From NCBI RefSeq assembly GCF_002802965.1, contig NZ_NXGA01000001.1:2006102-2070101 (forward strand): DNA of 64,000 nucleotides, read 5' to 3'. This DNA comes from Sporolactobacillus pectinivorans. GTDB lineage: Bacteria; Bacillota; Bacilli; Bacillales; Sporolactobacillaceae. Shown in pieces: positions 8,482 to 16,413 of this stretch; the first letter of the stretch is position 1; each line of letters starts with the position of its first letter. The notes under the pieces were generated by a model. That model had not been told where the DNA came from, did not search any database, and worked only from the letters and a program-made list of their open reading frames with translations. The translations under genes and the position numbers were made by a program.

Positions 8482-8631
8482 TTATCTGTTCGCCGGTTCG
8501 GCACATTTCTGATTGGCCACGCCGCAAGACGTTTTGCAAGCAGACTGACAGGATGTCTGGCATTCTCCGTGTCCACCATGCTTTGCGGATGCTCTCAGAT
8601 CCATTGTGTTCAATGATATGATTCTTTTCAA
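8482..8631 (-). CDS. SCIFF ranthipeptide precursor, five-cysteine variant
   Basis: A 49-residue peptide with a TTG start and AAGGAG 9 bases upstream. The leader begins MKRIISLNTMDLRASAK, and the core contains GECQTSCQSACKTSCGVANQ with a final KCAEPANR. This is the highly conserved SCIFF core (six cysteines in forty-five). Only five cysteines are present, at 24, 28, 32, 36 and 43; the usual extra cysteine near the GGxGEC region is replaced (KHGGHGEC). The characterised CteA peptide has its thioether between Cys32 and Thr37; with the start chosen here Cys32 is kept, but position 37 is Gly. Co-transcription with the maturase is likely. Confidence 0.9.
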   Translation of the reverse strand: MKRIISLNTMDLRASAKHGGHGECQTSCQSACKTSCGVANQKCAEPANR

Positions 8632-8904
8632 AACGCACAACTCCTTATAAAAACATTTTGTATAAAACAACAAACTCTGCTCCAGTGCTCGTTCATTCAC
8701 TACCGGATACTTACGAGGGCCATTATACCGAATGGCGCCGAATCTTTCTGTGATATTTGCCATAGAAATAAAGAAACAGGTGAAATTATCCCGGGCTATT
8801 GCTATAGATGGTTGCAGATAAAAAATCCAACTTCTTTGTTCCATGACCAGATACTATTGACCGGCAGCCACAACAGAGAGCACGAGCACCAATACAATAA
8901 ATAC
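8632..8904. other. Leader region of the SCIFF operon
   Basis: About 270 bases upstream of the precursor start. No further gene with a ribosome binding site was seen, although an in-frame extension of the precursor frame stays open to 8844. The precursor promoter must lie here, but no clear -35/-10 pair stands out. Confidence 0.35.
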
Positions 8905-8931
8905 AAAAGTTCCCTCAGCTTTGAGAGAGCT
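8905..8931 (-). terminator. Probable terminator of the FTR1 gene
   Basis: On the minus strand AGCTCTCTC pairs with GAGGGAACT across a six-base loop with wobble pairs and one mismatch, followed by TTTTG. Confidence 0.5.
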
Positions 8932-8981
8932 TTACTTTCTAATGACCGGAATTTATCTGGAATATATTATATCTTATAATT

Positions 8982-9956
8982 TCATATTCCACGATTCAAC
9001 TGTGACTGTTTTCTTGGTTTCCATGAGCGCATATACTGTGCAATGAAATAAGAACCAAGGACGAGCAGCACAGCACCGGTCTGAGCGACGATTCCTTCAA
9101 TATTCGGGAAAATGGCAAACCAAAGGCCGACCCAGTCTGGTATTGGCACCCCGATGTTTGTTGTTGCAATCCACCCGGCCAACTGCATTTCCTGTACGTT
9201 TTCACCGACCATAACAATCAGTACCATGCCAAGCATGATCCCCGTGAGGATGAGCATTTTTTTATAAGGAAGTTTCCGCTGGACAACGAAGGTCAATACC
9301 GCAACAATGAGTGTCAGAAAAAGTCCGATCACGGCCCCGATCAGGACAACAAAATTGCCGGCCTGCATTCGGATCGTCTGAAGAAAAAGATCGACTTCAA
9401 AACCCTCGCGATAAACGGCTGTAAAACCGAGCAAGGCCAGGCCTGCAAAAGCAGCATTACCTTTATTAGTGTGAGAGAACTGAATCAATTCGTTTTTTTT
9501 CTTATTGTGTGCGCCGATCCAGGCGGTCCAGTAAATCTTGTGAAAGAACCAGTTCATGACCAACAGGAGCACGGCGATAGCCAGAAGTCCGGTCGCTGCC
9601 TGAATATTAAGTTCTGAGGTAGTGGCTGCGAATAGTGAAATGATTCCGACCACAATAAACCAGGTCACGAGTGTGGCCAGAAAACCCAGGCCTGATCCTG
9701 AAGCGATTGGTTTCCAGAAGACTTGTTTTGTCCGCATCAGTCCTGCAGTCAGAGCAGATAGCACAAGTATTGCTTCAAGACCCTCGCGAAAAACAAGAAT
9801 TCCGGTATTGACAATACCCATTGCCAGGCTCATCCGGTGAACGGTCGGATCGACAGGATTGCCTCCCGAAGTTACAGCCTGCCAGATAAAGACTCCAATA
9901 ATCAAAAGAGCGGCGATGCTGATGAGCAGTGGTTTCAGATGTATGCGTCCAGCCAT
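8982..9956 (-). CDS. FTR1 family high-affinity iron permease
   Basis: A 324-residue membrane protein with about 8 helices. Two REGxE-type iron-binding motifs are present, REGLEAILVLSAL near residue 63 and REGFEVDLFLQT near residue 192, as in EfeU/Ftr1 permeases. The chosen ATG has GGGAGG 8 bases upstream. The Fur box just upstream indicates induction by iron starvation. EfeO and EfeB partners are not adjacent, so this copy stands alone. Confidence 0.88.
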   Translation of the reverse strand: MAGRIHLKPLLISIAALLIIGVFIWQAVTSGGNPVDPTVHRMSLAMGIVNTGILVFREGLEAILVLSALTAGLMRTKQVFWKPIASGSGLGFLATLVTWFIVVGIISLFAATTSELNIQAATGLLAIAVLLLVMNWFFHKIYWTAWIGAHNKKKNELIQFSHTNKGNAAFAGLALLGFTAVYREGFEVDLFLQTIRMQAGNFVVLIGAVIGLFLTLIVAVLTFVVQRKLPYKKMLILTGIMLGMVLIVMVGENVQEMQLAGWIATTNIGVPIPDWVGLWFAIFPNIEGIVAQTGAVLLVLGSYFIAQYMRSWKPRKQSQLNRGI

Positions 9957-9991
9957 TAATGAGCCTCCCAAATTATATAATTAAAAGTAAA

Positions 9992-10006
9992 TGATTATCA
10001 TTATCA
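9992..10006 (-). promoter_or_regulatory. Fur box
   Basis: TGATTATCATTATCA matches the 7-1-7 Bacillus Fur consensus TGATAATNATTATCA at all but one position. It lies 36 bases upstream of the FTR1 start codon, within the likely promoter. Confidence 0.85.
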
Positions 10007-10245
10007 ATTATAAATTTTAGCCTCCGTTCACAACTTTGTCAATTTGTCTTTGGGACGATTCTAGCTTTTCCGTATCGGTGGACGGGGTGTGCCTGTGGGT
10101 ATACCTAATCGTTTAGGAGCAAATAGAATCGACTGCTTTTAACTTTGTGATTTTTTATACATATTTATAAATTTTTATAAGTGACCGTACGATAATAATG
10201 TTTGAGAATAGGTACATAAATTAATTAAGAGAGGAGAACATAGTT

Positions 10246-11163
10246 TTGAAAATAAAATTAATATCTATGATCTCGTTGATATTTGTCGCTGCTTTCACTA
10301 TTATTCTTCCGACAGATGCCCATTTGGCGCAAGCAAGTCCCGTCTATAATGCCAATGATACCGTACATGCAGGATATGCTCGCAAAAGTTTTCGAGTTCG
10401 ATATCCAGAATTCAGTGCTTCTCGGATTAATTTGCCCGTGGGCACCGAAGAATCCTCAAATTGGGCCGGTTATGCAGTGACCCGCTCGGATTCACTTAAA
10501 TATACGAGTGTAGATGGAAGCTGGGTGGTACCCGTAGCATCGGGCAGTTCGTCTTCACTCGGATCACAATGGATCGGCTTGGGTGGTATAAGTTCAGGCG
10601 ATCTTCTTCAGATGGGAACTATTGAGCAATTTCAGGGAAATCGTGAGGTTGCAACCCTGTTTTGGGAACAGCTCCCTGCTAATGCTCAAGATATTATGAC
10701 GGTGCCTGTCGGGTCCAGAATTTACGCGAAGATTTATCAGGGGCGTAATAATACTTGGTATTTACAGTTTCAGGTTATTGAACCTAATGGCAAGAAAGCC
10801 ACAAAAAATATTTCGGTCAATTCGGCCAAACTAAACAGTACCTATGCTCAAGGAATTGGAACGTCAGCAGAGTGGATAAGTGAAGATCCATCGAATGGAA
10901 GTGGGAACCTGTATCCATTAGCTAATACGGGTGTTGTTCAGTACGCAAACACAACGGCAAATAATAAAGCAATCAATAGTAAGGGTAACAAAGTAGAACC
11001 ACTAGCTGTTGTGAATGCACTGAATCGGCTTTTAATCACTCCTTCTTCCTTAAGCTCAAACGGTACAAATTTTTCCACCACAAATATTGGAAATAGATAT
11101 GTATCATTAAGAGCACATGGTATCCATCATTTCCGTGGAGGTCGTCATAAGATCGGCAGATGA
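10246..11163 (+). CDS. Secreted G1 family glutamic endopeptidase
   Basis: A 305-residue protein starting at TTG with GAGGAG about 10 bases upstream. A signal peptide covers roughly residues 1-30 (MKIKLISMISLIFVAAFTIILP... ending near AQA-SP). The mature part has SSNWAGYAV, GSWVVP and GSQWIGLGG blocks characteristic of the eqolisin (G1) fold. The expected catalytic pair is visible: Gln122 in LLQMGT and Glu209 in SAEWISEDP. G1 peptidases are acid-active, so an extracellular acidic-protein-degrading role fits an acid-producing host. The C-terminal tail is basic and His-rich (HGIHHFRGGRHKIGR). A single-gene transcript. Confidence 0.87.
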   Translation: MKIKLISMISLIFVAAFTIILPTDAHLAQASPVYNANDTVHAGYARKSFRVRYPEFSASRINLPVGTEESSNWAGYAVTRSDSLKYTSVDGSWVVPVASGSSSSLGSQWIGLGGISSGDLLQMGTIEQFQGNREVATLFWEQLPANAQDIMTVPVGSRIYAKIYQGRNNTWYLQFQVIEPNGKKATKNISVNSAKLNSTYAQGIGTSAEWISEDPSNGSGNLYPLANTGVVQYANTTANNKAINSKGNKVEPLAVVNALNRLLITPSSLSSNGTNFSTTNIGNRYVSLRAHGIHHFRGGRHKIGR

Positions 11164-11200
11164 TTTAGACAATATTGAAAGTATAAAAGAGTGATGAATG

Positions 11201-11230
11201 AGACCCTTTGTTTGATAAAGGGTCATTTTT
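11201..11230 (+). terminator. Terminator of the G1 peptidase gene
   Basis: GACCCTTTG and (A)AAGGGTC pair around a short loop and are followed by ATTTTTG. Confidence 0.85.
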
Positions 11231-11388
11231 GTTATAAAGGTTATTTAGACATTGGATAATCTAGTTTTTCCAGTGAAAAAAGGAAGGGACTCCTAATCAA
11301 ATTGATTGACTTAGGGTATGCTCCAGGTTGTAAAGTTATCTTGTAAACCTGAGGGTGCGCTATCAGAATGAAGCGAGGAGGAGTAAGC

Positions 11389-12363
11389 GTGGAAAAAAGA
11401 AAGCTTGGGAAGACGGGATTAAAAGTTTCTGCGTTGGGACTGGGCTGTATGGGAATGTCTGAATTCTATGGAGCGAAAGATGATCAGGAATCGATCCGGA
11501 CGATTCATCGTGCGCTTGCATTAGGTTTGGATTTTCTGGACACGGCGGACATGTACGGCAATGGTATGAACGAGAAACTGGTTGGGCGGGCAATCAGGGG
11601 CTACCGCGATCAAGTCATCCTGGCCACTAAGTTTGGAAACGTCCGGGATGAGACAGGTGCTTTTCTAGGGATCAACGGACGTCCAGAATATGTAAAAAAA
11701 GCTTGTGATGCCAGCCTGTTGCGCCTGGGTGTGGACTATATCGACTTGTACTATCAGCATCGTGTGGACACAGATACGCCGATAGAAGAAACAGTGGGTG
11801 CCATGTCTGATTTAGTGAAAGCGGGGAAAATCCGTTATATTGGTCTCAGCGAAGCTTCCGCGGCAACGCTTAGAAGGGCGAATAAAGTCCATCCAATTGC
11901 GGCCGTGCAAACGGAGTATTCTCTATGGTCCAGGGATGTAGAAGACGAGATTTTACCTGCCTGTCGGGAACTGGGCATCGGGTTCGTTTGCTATAGTCCA
12001 TTGGGGAGAGGTTTTCTAACCGGACAAATAAAGAAGTTTGATGACCTTGCAGAGGATGACTTCCGGCGCTTTTCACCTCGATTCCAGGGAGAAAATTTTC
12101 AAAAGAACTTGCAGCTTGTGGATCGCGCTCAGGAAAAGAACTGCAAAGCTTCGCAACTGGCGTTAGCCTGGCTGCTTGCACAGGGCGAAGATATCGTTCC
12201 TATTCCAGGAACCAAAAGAATAACGTATCTGGAAGAAAATCTAGGTGCCCTTGATATCCGGCTAACAGAAGAAGACTTGAAACGAATCAACGAGGTCATG
12301 CCGAATGGGGCTGCCTCAGGAGAACGTTATCCTGATGACGGTATGAAAAAAGTCAATTTATGA
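11389..12363 (+). CDS. Aldo/keto reductase (AKR13-like)
   Basis: A 324-residue TIM-barrel oxidoreductase. The N-terminus is [28 protein letters not shown]. The catalytic tetrad can be placed: Asp and Tyr in [11 protein letters not shown], Lys in LATKFGN and His in LYYQHRVD. The NADPH-binding end has [20 protein letters not shown] at 11389 is chosen over an ATG 21 bases upstream because it follows GCGAGGAGG by the right distance. Likely reduces aldehydes or ketones in the cytoplasm; substrate unknown. Confidence 0.9.
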   Translation: MEKRKLGKTGLKVSALGLGCMGMSEFYGAKDDQESIRTIHRALALGLDFLDTADMYGNGMNEKLVGRAIRGYRDQVILATKFGNVRDETGAFLGINGRPEYVKKACDASLLRLGVDYIDLYYQHRVDTDTPIEETVGAMSDLVKAGKIRYIGLSEASAATLRRANKVHPIAAVQTEYSLWSRDVEDEILPACRELGIGFVCYSPLGRGFLTGQIKKFDDLAEDDFRRFSPRFQGENFQKNLQLVDRAQEKNCKASQLALAWLLAQGEDIVPIPGTKRITYLEENLGALDIRLTEEDLKRINEVMPNGAASGERYPDDGMKKVNL

Positions 12364-12384
12364 ATTATAATGATGATTCAGTAT

Positions 12385-12433
12385 AAAAAACAACACCTGT
12401 CCGTTCACTCTCGAACGGGCGGGTGTTGTTTTA
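12385..12433. terminator. Bidirectional terminator between convergent genes
   Basis: AAAACAACACCTG..CGTTC against GAACGGGCGGGTGTTGTTTT forms a long stem with A/T tails on both sides. It ends where the minus-strand MFS stop codon begins. Confidence 0.85.
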
Positions 12434-13630
12434 TCAAAAAGCATGAAAAGCTCTGATTACTGGTTTATTTTGTTTCATTTTGTTCCATTTTTCCCGTTGC
12501 GATGAATAAGGAGCACAAAAAACTAATAAACAGGATACACCCAAGCAAAAGAAAGGGGCCGCAATAAGATCAGTGACGGCAAACATTGGACTCAGCACGA
12601 TCGGCCCGGCTGTTGCACCAACAAAAAGAATAAAAGTATAGAGTATAATCGCTGAACTAGCCTCTTTTCCTGCGAATCTGCCTATAACAGAGACAACCAT
12701 TGGCAGCGTCAGGGTGATACCGAAAGCAAAAAGAATGCTGAAAAGAATCAGCAGTATAGATGTATGGACAAAGGCCATCAAAATAATACCGACAGATGAG
12801 GATAATAAGCCCAATGACAGTAACTGATTCAATGTCCATTTTTTTGTCCTCGAACTGATGTAAATGGCACAAACGATCCCAATCAGGCCAAAGCTTCTGA
12901 AAACAAGCAGAAAATTTCCTGATGTACCGGCGTAATAAGTTCCGACCATCGTATACATGCTGACGAACGCAAAAAGCAAGGTGAACGTGACAACGTAGCA
13001 CAGCCAAAGTCGATAGTCTCGAACAAGTTGAACAAGGGCATGTGCAAACGAAGCGTTGCTGCTTGTATGCGGTGCAGATGCAGGGATCAGCTTAAGCAAA
13101 AAAGGAAAAATAGCTGCGTATATTACCGCCTGTACCGTATAAATGAGAAACCATCCACCAGACTGAAACAATGAGGAAGCAAATAATTGCCCAATGACAC
13201 TTGCGGCGACAAAACCAGAGGTGACTGCACTATTAGCCAGCGGTATCATTTTTCCGGGAAAATAGCGCAGAATGACCGAAAAAATAATTGGCACGAATGC
13301 ACTCGAAAAAAGTCCCTGAAAAAAACGCGCAGCCATAATCGCTGGAAAAGTATGCAGGATACCGATAAGAAATGTATCTAGAATGAGTAGGATAAAAGCT
13401 GTCAGTAATAGCTTTTTATGATGAATTTTGCTCATCAGCCATCCGAGAATGATAAATCCAATGGCATGGCCTAATGAAAAAATACTGCCAATCGAAACGG
13501 ATTGAGACTGGCTAACGTGCAGTATCCGCATCAGACTTGAATAGAGGGGGATGTTTTCATAGATACTCATCCCGATACAAATACTGGAAATGAAATAAAA
13601 AAGGATCTGCAAACGATAATTTTTATTCAT
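12434..13630 (-). CDS. MFS transporter
   Basis: A 398-residue protein with about 12 hydrophobic helices and the MFS loop 2-3 motif region (GWLMSKIHHKKLLL). Predicted proton-driven exporter in the cytoplasmic membrane. The start at 13630 (MNKNYRLQILFYF) is preferred because AAGGAGG lies 9 bases upstream; an in-frame upstream codon falls into the divergent promoter. It is divergent from a MerR regulator, an arrangement like yfmO-yfmP of B. subtilis, which suggests a drug or metal exporter under MerR control. Confidence 0.82.
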   Translation of the reverse strand: MNKNYRLQILFYFISSICIGMSIYENIPLYSSLMRILHVSQSQSVSIGSIFSLGHAIGFIILGWLMSKIHHKKLLLTAFILLILDTFLIGILHTFPAIMAARFFQGLFSSAFVPIIFSVILRYFPGKMIPLANSAVTSGFVAASVIGQLFASSLFQSGGWFLIYTVQAVIYAAIFPFLLKLIPASAPHTSSNASFAHALVQLVRDYRLWLCYVVTFTLLFAFVSMYTMVGTYYAGTSGNFLLVFRSFGLIGIVCAIYISSRTKKWTLNQLLSLGLLSSSVGIILMAFVHTSILLILFSILFAFGITLTLPMVVSVIGRFAGKEASSAIILYTFILFVGATAGPIVLSPMFAVTDLIAAPFFCLGVSCLLVFCAPYSSQREKWNKMKQNKPVIRAFHAF

Positions 13631-13668
13631 AGATAAGTACCTCCTTGACAATGGATAAAGTATATCGT

Positions 13669-13684
13669 TTAGAGTATACTCTAA
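13669..13684 (+). promoter_or_regulatory. MerR-type operator palindrome
   Basis: TTAGAGTATACTCTAA is a perfect 16-base palindrome in the 83-base space between the divergent MFS and MerR starts. TTGACA lies at 13645-13650. MerR proteins bind such palindromes between -35 and -10 elements, so this site probably controls one or both genes. Confidence 0.7.
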
Positions 13685-13713
13685 CGCAAGAGAAATTATC
13701 GGAGGCGATCGAT

Positions 13714-14094
13714 ATGGACCGATTTTATTCCATTGATGAGATCAGTGAAAGGACCGGCTTATCGAAATATACATTGCGTTACTATGAGAAGGAAAATCTA
13801 ATTAAGCGTGTCGCCAGGGATTCGCGGGGATACAGGATATATAGTGAAAAGAATCTGGAATGGATCACTTTTCTGCTGAAGGTTAAGAAAACGGACATGT
13901 CAATTGAACACTTGAAGAAATTTGCAGATTTAATGGAAAAGGGTGAATACACTATCCCCCAACGCAAGGTCATGCTGCTCGAACATCGGAAGCATATCTT
14001 GCAGGAAGAAAAAGCATTAAACCAGGCACTTGAAGCCATTGACGAAAAGTTAACAAGGTATGACAGAATCATCAGCCATGAACGCGCGCGGTGA
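13714..14094 (+). CDS. MerR family transcriptional regulator
   Basis: A 126-residue protein. The N-terminal winged helix is typical (YSIDEISERTGLSKYTLRYYEKENLIKRVARDSRGYRIYSEKNLEWI). A C-terminal coiled-coil helix (HRKHILQEEKALNQALEAIDEKLTRYD) follows for dimerisation. No cysteine-based metal site is visible, so it likely senses an organic compound. The start at 13714 has GGAGG 8 bases upstream; an in-frame ATG at 13645 would lie upstream of the operator and is unlikely. Divergent from the MFS exporter. Confidence 0.88.
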   Translation: MDRFYSIDEISERTGLSKYTLRYYEKENLIKRVARDSRGYRIYSEKNLEWITFLLKVKKTDMSIEHLKKFADLMEKGEYTIPQRKVMLLEHRKHILQEEKALNQALEAIDEKLTRYDRIISHERAR

Positions 14095-14449
14095 TTATTG
14101 GTGACTATTATTTAAATGGAACATTTTACATTGGCGAAGTCTTTACCAAAACCGAATTTACGAAACAATGCTGAAGTCCGTGTTGCAAACGCCTTAACCT
14201 GTCAATTAAATCTTGTTCGGTCATAATCCTGTCTGAGATGATTGAATTAGAGAAATTCTAAACATCTTAGATCCTTGGTATGGTTAGCGGGAAAAATTCG
14301 TATGCTTGAATTTAATAAAACGGACATACTGAAACGGGATAGTGTCCTTGTTTAAATGTGGTCTGGAAATTCCGGAATCATTTCGAAAGGATTGTTCTTC
14401 TAAGAATGGCTTTGTATTCGCAGTGTTCTGGCAATAATTAATCTATAGC
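14095..14449. other. Gap with possible gene remnants
   Basis: No complete gene. On the minus strand a 32-codon open frame at about 14137-14235 (MTEQDLIDRLRRLQHGLQHC) has only a weak AGGA and may be a remnant. At 14323-14352, GGACATACT and GGATAGTGTCC form an imperfect inverted repeat of unknown meaning. Confidence 0.35.
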
Positions 14450-14497
14450 TTGACTTCGGTATATAGCATGCTATATATTAATTACATAGCATGCTAT
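14450..14497 (+). promoter_or_regulatory. Promoter with two palindromic operators
   Basis: TTGACT (14450-14455) and TATATT (14474-14479, spacer 18) form a promoter. ATATAGCATGCTATAT at 14461-14476 is a perfect palindrome overlapping the spacer and -10, and ATAGCATGCTAT at 14486-14497 repeats its core. Their centres are 23 bases apart, about two helical turns. Binding by the MarR protein of this operon would shut the promoter off. Confidence 0.78.
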
Positions 14498-14519
14498 ATA
14501 TTTGAAGGAGGAACGATAT

Positions 14520-15704
14520 ATGGGAATTTTTTTTGAAGATCAGGCTTTTGAATTTGAAACAATAAGGACACTGAACTATTACAATTACCAAGGCGCTGAA
14601 ATTGGAGAAGTACAAACAATTACGAATCAGATTAAAGAAGGAGATTTTACCAGCTGGTATAATGAATGGTATGGAATGGCCGAACGAGTTAATCAATTGG
14701 CTGATCAGTCTATGAAAGGACATCATTTTGTAAGTGCAAAAGAAGCTTTTCTTCGAGCAAGCAATTACTTTCGTGCAGCCGAATTCTTTTTGAAAAACAA
14801 TGAGCCTAAGCGGATAGAATGTTACAAAAAAAGCGTCAAGGCATTTAGAAATGCAATGGTACTCGTCGATGTGAGTTATTCTCAAATCAATATACCATTT
14901 AAAGGATATTACTTGAGCAGCTATTTATATATGGTCGATAAAAATGCACCTACTCTGATTTTTATCGGCGGGTATGATTCCACGGTAGAAGAGTTATATT
15001 TTGCGGGAGGGGCTGCTGCAATAAAACGCGGTTTCAATGTTTTAATTTTTGATGGACCCGGTCAAGGGGAGACGTTGCGTATTCAAAATGTAGTTGCTCA
15101 ATATGATTTTGAAAAACCAGTAACTGCTGTTTTAGATTATCTAGACCAACATACAGAAGTCAACACGAATCATTTTATTGCGTTAATGGGTATGAGTTTA
15201 GGCGGTTATTATGCAGCGAGAGCAGCAGCATTTGAAAAAAGAATAAATGTATGTATTTTATTTGATGTTTTTACGGATGTATGGGATGCAATAACAGAAA
15301 AGAACCCATTTCTTAAAAATATCGATCATATGCAGTCTAACGATATGAAGATTGATTTGAACCGCCTAGATGCAAATGCTTCCTGGCTCATTCAAAATGG
15401 TCTGTGGGTATTTGGGTGTAAAAATATTTTTGAGTTACCGGCTGTTGTAAAAAAATATACAGTAAAAAACATTGCTGATCAAATTTCTTGTCCAACATTA
15501 TTACTGGCAGGCACGCATGACCATTTTGCTTCGATAAGCCAGCTTGATAATCTAAAAGAAAAATTGATATGTCCCTACGATGAATTTGTTTTTGACACTA
15601 CTTTTGGAGCTCAAGCGCATTGTCAGGAAGGGAATCAGTCTCTTGCCAGCCAAGTCATATTTGATTGGACAGAGGATCAAATTAAGAAATTTAAGGAGCG
15701 TTAA
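14520..15704 (+). CDS. Alpha/beta hydrolase (FrsA/DUF1100-like)
   Basis: A 394-residue protein. The N-terminal helical part has repeated ASNYFRAAEFF/CYKKSVKAFRNAM segments, and the catalytic fold starts near residue 130. The nucleophile elbow is GMSLGG (Ser near residue 226). An acid is likely in LLAGTHDHF, and a histidine near the C-terminus (AQAHCQ) completes a triad. This layout resembles the 2,6-dihydropseudooxynicotine hydrolase/FrsA group, which cleaves C-C or ester bonds. The ATG at 14520 follows AAGGAGG. The MarR gene begins 3 bases after the stop, forming one operon. Confidence 0.8.
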   Translation: MGIFFEDQAFEFETIRTLNYYNYQGAEIGEVQTITNQIKEGDFTSWYNEWYGMAERVNQLADQSMKGHHFVSAKEAFLRASNYFRAAEFFLKNNEPKRIECYKKSVKAFRNAMVLVDVSYSQINIPFKGYYLSSYLYMVDKNAPTLIFIGGYDSTVEELYFAGGAAAIKRGFNVLIFDGPGQGETLRIQNVVAQYDFEKPVTAVLDYLDQHTEVNTNHFIALMGMSLGGYYAARAAAFEKRINVCILFDVFTDVWDAITEKNPFLKNIDHMQSNDMKIDLNRLDANASWLIQNGLWVFGCKNIFELPAVVKKYTVKNIADQISCPTLLLAGTHDHFASISQLDNLKEKLICPYDEFVFDTTFGAQAHCQEGNQSLASQVIFDWTEDQIKKFKER

Positions 15705-15707
15705 CGT

Positions 15708-16133
15708 TTGAATCTTTTCAAAAGCCATGGATTTATGATTAATCGATTAGCTAATACTGGATCAAATCAATTAGAAAATGAATTAATAAAAAAATTTGAT
15801 GTTACCTTAAGCCAATGGGCAGTCCTTTCGATTGTATGGGAAGAAGAAGGAATTACACTTTCTACCATACAAGAAGTATTACATGTTAAAGTTTCAACTG
15901 CATCCGGCGTCATTAAAAGAATGGAAAAACGTGGCTTGATCAAGCGCGTTCAAAATGAAAATGACAAAAGGGAAATTAATTTGTTTTTAACAGAAGAATC
16001 TAAAGCGATTGAAAAAGATGTCATCAAGTCGGTGAAAGAATATAACAACCGTTTATTAAAAGATTTTACAAAAGAAGAAAAAGAACAATTTATGCGTTTT
16101 CTTCAACGTGGTTTTCATAACATTGCAGAATAA
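15708..16133 (+). CDS. MarR family transcriptional regulator
   Basis: A 141-residue winged-helix protein starting at TTG with AAGGAG 11 bases upstream. The recognition region is TLSTIQEVLHVKVSTASGVIKRMEKRGLIKRVQNENDKREINLFLT. Second gene of the hydrolase operon. It presumably binds the two palindromes in front of the operon and releases them when a substrate of the hydrolase appears; this is inferred from position. Confidence 0.85.
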   Translation: MNLFKSHGFMINRLANTGSNQLENELIKKFDVTLSQWAVLSIVWEEEGITLSTIQEVLHVKVSTASGVIKRMEKRGLIKRVQNENDKREINLFLTEESKAIEKDVIKSVKEYNNRLLKDFTKEEKEQFMRFLQRGFHNIAE

Positions 16134-16366
16134 TGTGAGTGTTGAGGATACTGGTTAAGTTGGAACATTTTTCCTTGTTTCGATTTGATCCTCTGATTGT
16201 GTGGTCGGTGGGCCAAATCGGTTGTCCTGAAAAAATATTAGTCGCTCTTAACAATGTCGCTTAGCACGTAATTTACTAATTGACAGTGAGTAAAGTTAAA
16301 CAACTTTGCCAGCTAAGCATCTTGTTCATACAGAGGTGATATGCGTGGCTGTTCAACTTATGATCT

Positions 16367-16413
16367 AAAAAAGCAGAACTGCTCATGGTTTGTTGAGCAG
16401 TTCTGCTTTTTTC
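16367..16413. terminator. Bidirectional terminator overlapping the EamA 3' end
   Basis: AAAAAAGCAGAACTGCTCA and TGAGCAGTTCTGCTTTTTT pair perfectly around an eight-base loop. The right half overlaps the last codons of the EamA gene. The region 16134-16366 to its left holds no gene. Confidence 0.88.

Noticed and set aside
8850..8940. Hydrophobic minus-strand reading resembling a yjcZ helix (FVFIVLVLVLSVVAAGQ)
   Set aside because: It has no start codon or ribosome binding site and overlaps a terminator-like hairpin after the FTR1 gene.
13645..13713. Upstream start for the MerR gene
   Set aside because: It would place the start codon before the operator and promoter; the ATG at 13714 has a good ribosome binding site.
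14478..14885. 135-codon minus-strand frame
   Set aside because: It is antisense to the alpha/beta hydrolase and its promoter region.
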